Assembly: GCA_027946355.1 (NCBI GenBank)
Contig: JAPEUS010000013.1
Span: forward strand, 558,001-622,000
DNA: 64,000 bases
From: Collariella sp. IMI 366227
Lineage: Eukaryota; Ascomycota; Sordariomycetes; Sordariales; Chaetomiaceae
Direction: 5' to 3'
A program made the position numbers and the translations under genes. Positions 33,924-43,435 of the stretch are shown here, in pieces; within the stretch, counting starts at the first letter, position 1, and each line of letters begins with the position of its first letter. The notes beneath the pieces were generated by a model that was not told the origin of the DNA, searched no databases, and was given only the letters and a program-made list of their open reading frames with translations.

Positions 33924-35134
33924 CTACCACGATTGCTCCGCTTCAGGGTACGATCCGACAGGATGGGGGTCAACCTCCGAGTACGGCGGCGGCTTATCGT
34001 GCCCGGGAGGGTGAGCCGGAGGGTTGGCGCCGTCGTCTAGATTCCACATGGACAAGCTCAGAAACTTCTGCTTGTTCCGCCACTCAGCCTGGCTGGCGGC
34101 GAATCCCTCGCTCTCAGACGGAGGCGGTGGCGGGTCAGAGATCTTGGTGATGAGGTATGCGGTGCTCTGCTGGATGTCAGTCTCACGTCCCCACACAGAA
34201 AAGGGAGGGGCAACCCACTGCCTCAGCAATACCATATATCAACACCCCCAACAACGGCACCTTCAGCAGGGTATAAAACCCAATCCCAAACCCAAACAAC
34301 AACCCCTCCCTACTCCGAAACCACTTCCTCTTCTCCTCCCTCGAAAACTTCACTCTCGCAAAATACGGCTCCAACAACTCCCTCACCAAACTCCTTGACG
34401 CAAAATAACTCTGCAAAAAAACCACCAACCACCTCTTCGGCAGCACCACCCCAGTCCCAAATATCAGACTCGCCGGCCCCAGCCCAACCGCATTTTTAAA
34501 CGTCCAAAAACTCGCCGCCGGCAACACCAACCTCCCCACATACGGCACGAACGACAACCCAAACACCGCCAGCGACAACACCGCCCGGCGGGCGAACCGC
34601 ACCACGTACATCGTCGCCGACTCGGCCGCGCCCGAGGACCCCGTGCGGCTGTCGGCCGCCGGGCGGTACATGTGGAGTGAAGGGTAGTAGGCTGGGCGGA
34701 GCTGGGAGGGGTCGGCGTCGTGCTGATGTTTGAGGGCGTAGGTCTGGTCGACCCAGGAGAGGGACGACATGAAGAGGTCGTCGAGGGTGGGCGTGATGTA
34801 GCGCATGAGGGACATGAAGAAGAGGGGGGCTTGGAGGACGTGGTTTTCGATGAAGGTGAGGGTGGTGATGAGGTGGTTATCCCAGGATACGCGGTCGAGG
34901 GGGAAGAGGAGGGCAAGGAGGTGGAGGAGGAGTTTGATTCCGAGGATCTAGAAAAGGAATGGTTAGGGGAGGAGAAGGGGAATGGAGGAGGGGTGGAAGG
35001 CTAAGGCATACCGGGACGGCTATGAGTAGGCGGATGGTGATGCCTGCTGCTACGGCAATGGCGGCCAAAGCCAAGAAAATCGACTCCAACTCTCCAGCGT
35101 TGCTCGGCCAGTCGAACTGGACTCGAGCCTCCAT
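33924..35134 (-). CDS. Multi-pass membrane protein, EI24/RRT8-like (tentative)
   Basis: Three exons: 35134-35012, 34947-34219, 34166-33924; phases fit and the protein has 364 aa. At least five hydrophobic segments are visible (IFLALAAIAVAAGITIRLL, KLLLHLLALLFP, VLSLAVFGLSFVPYVGRLVL, GFGIGFYTLLKVPLLGVLIY and others). The stretch FVPYVGRLVLPAASFWTF with the later FLQSYFASRSLVRELLEPYF resembles the fungal RRT8/LDS group, which carries an EI24-type fold and associates with lipid droplets. The C-terminal tail (STAYLITKISDPPPPP onward) is Pro-rich and hydrophilic. Family assignment is from memory of motifs only. The start at 35134 is the only in-frame ATG, because a stop lies upstream. It overlaps the possible 5' end of the divergent Inp1-like gene. 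The last acceptor is a tandem CAGCAG. Confidence 0.75.
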
Positions 35135-36440
35135 CCCGAGAACATCACAGACGGTCCATGCCACCGTCAGTCATTCCGCACAGCCGGGATCGCTGTCTTG
35201 GTCCTCGCAGCTAGAGCGCGCAATTGCAGTTGGTATGTCACACAAGCCTACCTTGTCATGTTGAACAGCGAACTGACGGCTAGTGTAACAGGCCGCTTTA
35301 GGATTTACCGTGCCCCGGGCTCCGTTGCTTTTCTCAGTTGCGGATCTGCCTTACAACCAATCCTACCCAAGAGCCAAGTATGGTGCGTCGACGAGGAATC
35401 GAGCAAGTTCGTCTTGCAAGTACGGCGTCCCCAATACTGGCGCATAGAGCTTCCCGTGGACGAGACCGAGGATGTGGAGCGCGCCCAGCAACTACGAGCC
35501 GTCTTTGACGCCATTCTGCAATTCGAAAAGACAGAATGCCCATTCGAGCGTTCATTCACCGTTGAGCTTCCGGAACGGCCACCAACCCCTGTCAGGAAAC
35601 GGCCCTGGACGCCAGTCCGAAGATCGAGCGCGTCTCTCCCGTTGACGCCTGTCACGCCCGTCGAGATCAACCGTCTTACCGAACAGGGCGATGGCTTTCG
35701 CCGCCTCTCCCACCATCGCCTCCGCTATCAGCAACGGAATCGCCCAGGAGCGAGTCACCGCAGCCCCAGACGGAGGAGGCAGCAGAGATACCACTTCCCG
35801 AAGAAGAGCCCGACCACACGTTGGCATCCAAGCCCTCCCAAACCTGGAGCACGACTTCGGCTGAGTCCTCGCCGGAATCCGAAATCAGCGCCACGACTGC
35901 GCCATCATCCCCGGTGATTCTCCCCTTGACCGCCGCTCCAGCACAACCCGAGGCCCCCGAGCGAGTCTCGACACCAACCCCCGAACCCACCACCTCTACT
36001 ATCAACGAGCCCACAACCCCACGAACCAACCAACCACCCCCACCAAAGCACCAACCCCCACCTCCCCGCAGCACAACCTCTTCCCCTCCTCATCCCCCTC
36101 ACCGCCCCCACCCGCCGCGCCCCCACAACCTCTTCCTCCATCTCCCTCCCGCCGCGCTCTCTCCCCTTTCCCCGCCGCCGTCTTCACCCTGACCACCACC
36201 TCCCCGACCCCACCCCGCCGCCACCACAACCACCACAACCTAGCAACAACAACAACAACATCGGAGCACTAGCAACCGTCCGGCGCCTCCCTCTCGCGGT
36301 CCTCACAAAAACATGCGAGATGCTTCTCGGCCCGCCGGCACATCTGCTCGCTGATGCTGAATGTTTCGGGATGGGGAGGGCGGGGAGAGGGTTAGTGTTA
36401 CGTGGGATTGGAGTGAGGATGAGGATTGTGCGGGGGTGTG
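35058..36440 (+). CDS. INP1: Inheritance of peroxisomes protein 1 (Inp1)-like, frame disrupted
   Basis: Inp1 tethers peroxisomes to the mother-cell cortex in yeast. A first exon ending at 35232 joins across a 59-bp intron (GTATGT to AACAG) to 35292. The joined frame reads LERAIAVGRFRIYRAPGSVA, then FLSCGSALQPILPKSQVWCV and the SFTVELPERPPTPV region typical of filamentous Inp1. This frame holds to about 35695. The next conserved-looking part (EEAAEIPLPEEEPD at 35776-35818) is one frame away, consistent with one lost base near TTT 35696-35698. Further frame changes occur in the Pro-rich stretch 36000-36200. The C-terminal block ATVRRLPLAVLTKTCEMLLG (from 36275) and SVTWDWSEDED (to about 36430) are again in different frames. 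Start and end are therefore approximate. Start codon 35058 is a guess; it would overlap the opposite gene. Confidence 0.65.
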
Positions 36441-37899
36441 AATACTTATGGGGGGAGGAAGAGGAGGAGGATGAGGGGATGTGGGGTTTGGGGAGGGGAA
36501 GGAGGAGGGGGTAGGAGAAGAATTGAGACGGGTGGGAGGGGAGGAGGGGTGGGGTGGTTTGGGGGAGCAGAAATGGGAATGTTGGGGAGGATTGGTGGGG
36601 AGGAAGGGGAGGAAGGAGGAGAAGTTGAAGATGGCGGGGAGTTTCCCTGAGAGCGAGAGTGAGAGCGAGGAGGAGGAGGGTGTTGGCCCGTTGGATATAA
36701 CGAGGCCGAAGTCTCAGCCACAGTCGCCGCGCCAGACGGGAGGGAATGTTCTCGTGGGCGAGGAGGACACAGCGAAACGGGACGCGGATGCCGAATGGGG
36801 CGTGGACTAGGCGCTTGCGCCTCAGAAGAAGAGCACCGCGATATCGTATCCTCGCCGGAGAGTCCCAGCAGCGCTGCGCCGGCCCTTGTCGGCTGCGGAA
36901 GCGCAGCCATTCGGCGTGTTTCGCTTTCTCAGGGCCTTGGGAGGCGGGGGGTGATTGGCATTTCTGAGGATGCCTGCTCCCATATCAGTTCGTCTTCTTT
37001 CCAGAGAAAGGAAAGAAGTGGAAGTATTGTTAATGACTGTATGACCACCTGTCAATTTTCTTTTTCGGCTGTATACCACTTACTGTACGGAGGCTGTACT
37101 CGTCAGTCAGCCGGGGACGGAGCAACAAGATCGGACGGATGGAGGGAAATACGGGTACCTCCAACACACTTTGTTTGTTAGGTTCTGGCTTCGGGACAGG
37201 CGGGAACAAGCGCGGATTTCCAACGAGATATACACATCTGATGTTGGGGCTTAATGACAGCGGGGACGGATGGCGTTGGGCAGCTGACTACCTAGCTCTG
37301 AAGGTTGTTAGAGGCTGGCTGGGTCATGATTTGTAACTGGGACCATGTCACGGACAGTAAATGGACCCATATTTATGTAGATATTAGCCGACCTTAATGA
37401 AGGATTTGGGTTTATTTGTGTATTTCCTCAGGAATTCGGGACATTGCAACTACCACGCAACGTATAGATGGGGCCCTTCAGACGTGGGAGGAGAAGGGTG
37501 GTTGATAGGGTGTCTACATGAACAGTTAAATACTTCTTGTGGTTACGCGTCCTTGGATAGGAGGGAATTCTACTTCCGTGTGTCCTAGGCCATAGCAACA
37601 TTGAATGTCACGGCGGTCACTTTTTGGAGTTGAAGCAAGTCCTTGCCCCACTGTTTAATCCTTGCGGGAAGCCAGGGTCTCTTATCGTTTATCACCGCGG
37701 GGTAGAGCCGCTAGCGCGGTGTACCCCACCCGTCCCACCAAAATTTACCGAGCTCCAGTCGCCGCCCCTCGTCTGATCCTGACTCAACACACAACACCAA
37801 GGTTTCAGGCCGCGCAGACAGCTTTTCGACCTGTCAACACCACTCCAGCGTCCGTTCAACACCCAATTTTGATCCTCGACTCTCGCGCGCGCATTCACC
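36441..37899. other. Intergenic, includes ThrRS promoter
   Basis: The part to about 36700 is G-rich and may be tail or 3' UTR of the Inp1-like gene. The rest shows no conserved frame. A TGACTCA lies at 37780-37786. Confidence 0.5.
37780..37786 (+). promoter_or_regulatory. TGACTCA, Gcn4/CPC-1 binding site upstream of ThrRS
   Basis: A perfect Gcn4/CPC-1 core 114 bp before the threonyl-tRNA synthetase ATG. Aminoacyl-tRNA synthetase genes are known members of general amino-acid control in fungi, so a functional site is plausible. Confidence 0.55.
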
Positions 37900-40336
37900 A
37901 TGGAGAAGGTTACCGAGGCCGTTCAGAAGGTCGTCCTGGGCGACAAGAAGCCCAAGGAGAAGAAGGAGAAGAAGAAGACGCCCGTCGCCGATGCCAACGC
38001 CGCCGGCGCGCTCGAGCTCAACCCCCCAGCGAGCTTCCTCGAGGACCGTATCCGTCTATTCGACCGTCTATATGAGGAGCAGCAAGCCGAATACGCTCAG
38101 CGCCCACGCGAGGAGATATCCATCCAAATGCCGGACGGCACGTCGCGAGTGGGCAAGGCATATGAGACTACTCCCGCCGACATCGCGAGTAGCATCAGCA
38201 AAAGTTTGCTCAAAAGAACTGTGGTGGCTAAGGTCAATGGCCAGCTTTGGGATTTGGGCCGCCCGTTTGAGGAGAGCTGCAAGCTCGAGCTTCTTGACTT
38301 CAACCATGAGGAGGGCAAGTTTGTCTTCTGGCACTCCAGCGCCCACATCCTCGGCGAGGCCTGTGAGCGGAGGTTCGGCTGCTCGCTGTGTATCGGTCCC
38401 CCGGTCGATAGCGGCTTCTACTACGAGATGGCACTGCCTGACGGCGCCGCAGTCCAGTCCTCCGACTGGGCGCCCCTTGAGAGCATCGTCGGCAAGATCG
38501 TCAAGGAGAAGCAGCCGTTCCAGAGGCTCGAGATGAGCAAGGAGCACCTGCTGGAGATGTTCGCCTACAACCCCTACAAGGTCCACATCATCAAGGACAA
38601 GATTGCCGACGGCACAAAAACCACCGTGTACCGGAACGGTCCCCTGATCGATCTTTGCCGCGGGCCCCACGTCCCGGATACCGGCCGCATCGAGGCCTTT
38701 GCCATCATGAAGAACTCGTCCTCATACTTCCTCGGCGATGCCAACAACGACTCCCTCCAGCGCATCTACGGTGTTTCATTCCCGGACAAGAAGCAGATGG
38801 CTGCCCATAAGAAGTTCCTCGAGGAGGCCGCGAAGCGCGATCATCGGTTGATCGGCAAGCAGCAGGAGCTCTTCTACTTTGAGGAGTGCTCCCCCGGGTC
38901 CGCCATGTGGCTGCCGCACGGCATGCGCATCCACAACGCCATCATGGAGTACATTCGCGAGGAATACTGGCAGCGCGGGTACGACGAGGTCATGACCCCC
39001 AACATGTTCAACACCTCGCTTTGGGAGCAGTCGGGCCACCTGGCCCACTACAAGGACGACATGTTCATCCTGGACGTGGACAAGGAGCAGTTCGGTCTCA
39101 AGCCCATGAACTGTCCCGCCCACGCCATGATGTTCCGCCACAGGGAGCGCAGTCACAAGGAGCTGCCGCTGCGTCTTGCCGACTTTGGCGTGCTCCACCG
39201 CAACGAGGCCAGCGGTGCGCTGAGCGGCCTGACAAGAGTGCGGCGCTTCCAGCAGGACGATGCGCATATCTTCTGCCGCGAGGACCAAATCCGCGACGAG
39301 GTCGCCGACCTCTTCGACTTTATGCGCAAGTTCTACGGCATCCTCGACCTCACCTTCAAGCTCAAGCTCTCTACTCGCCCTGACAAGTACATGGGTGAGA
39401 TCGAGACCTGGAACCGCGCCGAGTCTCGCCTCAAGGAGGCTCTCGACGAGTTTGCCGCTGGCGGTGGTGTTGAGTGGGAGCTCAACCCCGGTGACGGTGC
39501 CTTCTACGGCCCCAAGATCGATATTGCTGTTCTGGACTGCCTCAACCGCTCGTGGCAGTGCGCCACCATCCAGCTCGACTTTCAGCAGCCTATCAACTTC
39601 TCCCTCGAGTACCAGACCGCTGAGAGCGCCCAGGGTGTCAAGAAGGACGCTGCTGAGCCGGCTCCTGCCCCGGCCCCGGAGCCCGAGGCCGATGCTGATG
39701 CCGACAAGGCGGACGGCAAGGAGAAGAAGAAGCCCCTGCTGGTCAAGAAGGCGCTGGCGCCTGGCTGTGCGCGCCCCGTCATGATTCACCGCGCCATGGC
39801 CGGCAGTATTGAGCGCTTCACTGCCATTCTGGCGGAGCACTTCGCCGGCAAATGGCCCTTCTGGCTGTCGCCCCGGCAGGTCATTGTCATCCCCGTCGGC
39901 ATGGGCTTCCTGGGCTATGCCAAGGAGGTGGCTGCTCTACTGAAGAAGGAGCGCTTCCATGTTGGTAAGTTACTTTTTTCAAACCCTTTTCTCGGTAACC
40001 ACTCTAACGAACCCCCGCAGACGTCGACAGCACGGGCAACACCCTCCAGAAGAAGATCCGCAACGGCCAGATCGCGCAGTGTAAGCCTCCGCATCCTGTC
40101 CCCTCCTCTACGATTTATCACTAATAATACTCATAGACAACTTCATCTTCGTCGTCGGCGACGATGAGATGCGCAACCGCAAGGTCAACATCCGCTACCG
40201 CGACGACACCTCCACCCAGGCGAGAGACGTGCCCGTCGACCTGGAGAAGGCGGTCGAGGAGCTGCGCAAGCTCAAGAATGAGCGCGGCATGTACAACCCG
40301 TTCCCGCATAAGAAGGAGGAGGATACCAAGGCTTAA
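37900..40336 (+). CDS. THS1: Threonyl-tRNA synthetase, class II
   Basis: The enzyme charges tRNA-Thr with threonine. Exons 37900-39964, 40021-40080 and 40137-40336 give 774 aa. After a Lys-rich eukaryotic N-terminal extension come the TGS domain (about 65-130), the second additional domain with HSSAHILGEA (about 146), and the catalytic core. The core includes GLKPMNCPAH with zinc ligand C405, motif 2 (VLHRNEASGALSGLTRVRRF) and motif 3 (RPVMIHRAMAGSIERF from residue 625). The anticodon-binding domain is at the end. No mitochondrial targeting peptide is evident, so the cytosol is the likely site. An Ala/Pro/Glu/Lys-rich insertion of about 45 residues sits just before motif 3, between residues 571 and 625. 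The plus-strand gene is followed by a tRNA-Ser gene on the other strand. Confidence 0.97.
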
Positions 40337-40600
40337 AGAAGTTGAGGGATAGGGTGTTCATGCGCAGAAAGAGGAGAGGGTTTAATGGAAGGGTGGACGT
40401 TGCTCAGAAGATTTGGTAGCTTTGGGGGCCCGAAGTGAAATGGTGCGATGTAGAGGGATAGATCCAAAACAGAGTTTTGACACCACCTATTCTCCCAGTA
40501 ACAACTGACGCCATCACCGATAATACCATTTCTTGGACTTCTAGACCTCAGGCAGCAAAAAAAAAGCGGTACAGAAAAATACAAAAAAAGCAAAAAGAAT

Positions 40601-40699
40601 CGACAGCTACAAGATTCGAACTTGTGAGGGCGAACCCAACAGATACCATGAATGTCATGTGATTCAAGTCTGTCGCCTTAACCACTCGGCCAAGCTGTC
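40601..40699 (-). tRNA. tRNA-Ser (anticodon UGA) with 18-nt intron
   Basis: Read on the minus strand from 40699, a complete class II cloverleaf forms. The acceptor stem is GACAGCT/AGCTGTC, with D-arm GGCCGAGTGGTTAAGGC. The anticodon stem ACAGA/TCTGT surrounds anticodon TGA (40666-40664). The variable arm is GGG-TTCG-CCC and the T-arm ACAAG-TTCGAAT-CTTGT. The discriminator base is G. An 18-nt intron (40662-40645) sits after position 37, the standard place. T-runs follow directly (poly-A on the plus strand at 40580-40598), fitting RNA polymerase III termination. Boxes A and B are intact. Confidence 0.96.
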
Positions 40700-41387
40700 A
40701 AGATTACAGTGGAAGTTATTGTGGGGTGGTAACCGAAGACACTCTCCAAGGCCACCACAGGCTGTTTTGCACCTGGTCGAAAGGTTTGGTGCGGCTTGGC
40801 AGAGCAGGCTGTGTTGTGGCGTTGCACATGTTCAGGTTGGTGAATGCCTTCGCTTGCATGCAATTCCAATGCAATGTGTGAAAGGATTGAATTGTGAGTT
40901 TTGTTGGTGCTGGTGTCAGTGTGGCGCATTTTCCACGCCTCGGTTCGATACACTCAGCCCATTTTAAGGCCTGAATCTGCGGCCGTCTGCACATGTGCTG
41001 TTGTTGGAGTCGTCGTGGTGCAGCCTTTGCTTTCCCCCTTTCCTCCCAGGTGAGGCGGCCGCGAGGACCTGTCCCGAGTCCCGACACCAGTCTTGGGTTT
41101 TCGCCCTGCCTTGCTCCATCTGCCGTCTGCGGCCTGTGATGGCGGCCGGCGCGGGGCCGTGTGTTGGCCCTTTTCTTGCGGCCGGCCTGTGCCCTTTACC
41201 CATCGCCCCCAACAAGCAGGACTCAACTTGTAGACGGCCGAGTTTTGCTCCCTGCCTCGACTGTCATGACTTCTGCCAACCCCCTCATCCAGACACCCTC
41301 CCAGCACCAATCTCCTCCATTGCACCCCTCCACTGCCGTCGAATCAAACCCATGGGTCCTTCGCCGCGCCTCTCTCTCAAGCAAAGT
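40700..41387. other. Intergenic
   Basis: Between the tRNA and the small Rsa3-like gene. Open frames on both strands are short with no recognisable domain. Confidence 0.5.
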
Positions 41388-41618
41388 TCAAGACTTGGCA
41401 GCACCAGTAGCAGTAACAATCCTCCTCTGCTCCTCAGGTGAAAACAGTGCCGTACCCTGCTGGAGCGCACCAACCAGAATGGCTAGCGCATCATTCTTGA
41501 AGTCGTCGGCGGCGCGCACTTTGTCAAGGTCTTCGGCGAATTCTTGAGTGGCGCGTTGCAGGTAGTAGGTGGTGAAGAGGGTTTTGACTTCGGAGTCGGA
41601 AGGGGTCGGGGTTGTCAT
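41388..41618 (-). CDS. Small Rsa3-like protein, 76 aa
   Basis: The frame begins at ATG 41618-41616 and ends at 41388 without introns. The protein reads as a compact helical domain: YLQRATQEFAEDLDKVRAAD followed by DDFKNDALAILVGALQQGTA and LFSPEEQRRIV. This pattern, FAxDLxKxRxADDF with a following ALQQG and LFS, is what I know from ribosome assembly protein 3 (Rsa3), which acts in 60S pre-ribosome maturation with Dbp6. Typical Rsa3 proteins have an additional acidic N-terminal region that is absent here. The open frame does extend 57 codons upstream to 41789, but that part is Gln/Pro-rich and looks like leader. Confidence in a real gene is good; the family call is from motif memory. Confidence 0.7.
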   Translation of the reverse strand: MTTPTPSDSEVKTLFTTYYLQRATQEFAEDLDKVRAADDFKNDALAILVGALQQGTALFSPEEQRRIVTATGAAKS

Positions 41619-42347
41619 TTTGGGAGGGAAAGGTGGGTTGTAAAAGGTTGTGTGGTCTTGACTTTGAGGTGGTAATTGTTGATTTTGTAAAAGCTGGGCG
41701 AGTTGGGTTGAGTTGTGTTGAGTTGGGTTGGGTTCTTGATGAAGGTGAGAAGGAGACTGAGATTTGAGAACGTGAAATTCAGACTTCAAAGACCCACATT
41801 GAATTGATGGGTGGGTCTATGCACTGTTGGTTGAGCATGCTGGCAGATATCACCCGGCCTCTTTTGACTCCAACATTTGGCTGGGTTCTAATCCCACGGC
41901 TTCTGATGAGGCTTCTCAATGCTGATCTTTTTCCAGAGTTTACTCTTTCCAATGAACCAACAAATTGATCGTTGATGCCGAGTTCTGCAGTCTGTCTTTC
42001 CGCCCAGTTACAGTGTAATCACGCCCAGAATGGTAGATACACTGTGCATCGTATTTCGCGATGCAATACGATTGGCCAGCCACTGGCGTACAACCACCAA
42101 CGGCTAAGACACGGCTCGACATTCGCGTCCTCAAGATGAATGCGAAATACGATTGTGGGTTTGATACCGAAGATCAAAAGGGTTGAGAAGTAATAAGAAT
42201 GCGGCATGTTCCTCAAGATGGCATCTCAGCCGCCAAAAACAAGACACGGCGCGGCTGCCCAAACACAACCCGACTTGCCAGACTAAGTCACCGAGACTCT
42301 AAGAAGCGATTTACACGCCCAAAGAGTTCTTGAACATCTCGACTAAG
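41619..42347. other. Intergenic, divergent promoter
   Basis: Lies between a minus-strand and a plus-strand gene and should serve both. No gene or named site recognised. Confidence 0.5.
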
Positions 42348-43435
42348 ATGGGTTCAGGAGAGCCTGGTAGGTTTCAGCCATATTCAACACCAGCATGGCC
42401 AAATTAACATGTCCAGTACCGGGGAGCGTTTACTTCTATGCCCCCAACAAAGGCGCTCCCGTCTTCTTCGCCGTGGCCTTTGCAGCATCTGGTTTCTTTC
42501 ACATCTACCAGTGCATGTAAGTGCTGCCAACCCCCTTCTTTACCCTGTCAATTAACACACCTCAGCCGATACAACAGCTGGCGCCTCACCGGAATCTACG
42601 TCGTCTGCTCCGTCTTCTTCACCGGTGGCTTCATCGTCCGGGTAATGGGCGCTTTCGACTACACAAACCTCGTCAAGTTCATAATCAGCACCTGCCTGAT
42701 TTACGCCGCACCGTACGCCCTACCCCTTTCCCCCAACCACCCCCATCTAACACCCCCCTCTCTCAGCCCCTCCTCGAACTCTCAAACTACCTCATCCTCG
42801 GCCGCATCCTCTACTACGCCCCCTACTATTCCCCCATCCACCCAGGCCGGGTTATCACCACCTTCTCCTTCATCTCTGTCGTTGTCGAAGCTCTCAACGG
42901 CAACGGCGTCGCCCTCAGCGCAAACCAGTCCCTCGCCGCCTCCAAACTTGCCATCGGCCGCGCCCTGCTCAAGGCAGCGCTGCTCATCCAGCTTGCTGTT
43001 TTAGGTTTGTTTTTGCTGCTTGCTGTGGTGTTTCATAGACGCTGCCTGCGCGCAGGGCTGCGTAACCCCAACCTCCTCGCAGCGCTCTACACCCTCTACG
43101 CCTCCACCACCCTTCTCACAATCCGTACCGTCTTCCGCGTCGCCGAATTCTGGACCCTCTCCCAACACGACTTCTATCGCCCGGGCGGTATCGACCCAAG
43201 CACCCTCAGCCCCGCAATCCGGTACGAGTGGTTCTTCTGGGTGTTTGAGGCGGTGCTGATGCTGGGGAATCACGTGCTCTTGAATGTGCGGCACCCGAGA
43301 CGGTATCTGCCCAAGAGTGCCAAGACGTATTTGAGCAAGGGGGATGGTGTAACTGAGGTGCTGGGGAAGGGGTATGAGGATGGGAGGCGGTTTTGGGTGA
43401 CGGTGGTGGATCCTTTTGATTTGTGGGGTTGGTGA
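42348..43435 (+). CDS. RTA1-family seven-helix membrane protein
   Basis: RTA1/RTM1-like proteins are fungal seven-helix plasma-membrane proteins linked to lipid translocation and resistance to toxic lipophilic compounds. Exons: 42348-42366 (19 nt), 42417-42516, 42566-42712, 42767-43435. Motifs include YFYAPNKGAPVFFAVAFA, the GGFIVRVMGAFD segment, ELSNYLILGRILYYAPYYSP and the TIRTVFRVAEF and YEWFFWVFE blocks typical of the family. Phases match at the first two joins. The third join (CC at 42711-42712 to CCCC at 42767) is one base short of the conserved APPLLELSNY reading, suggesting a missing C in that run. With it the protein has 311 aa. The substrate is unknown. Confidence 0.9.
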
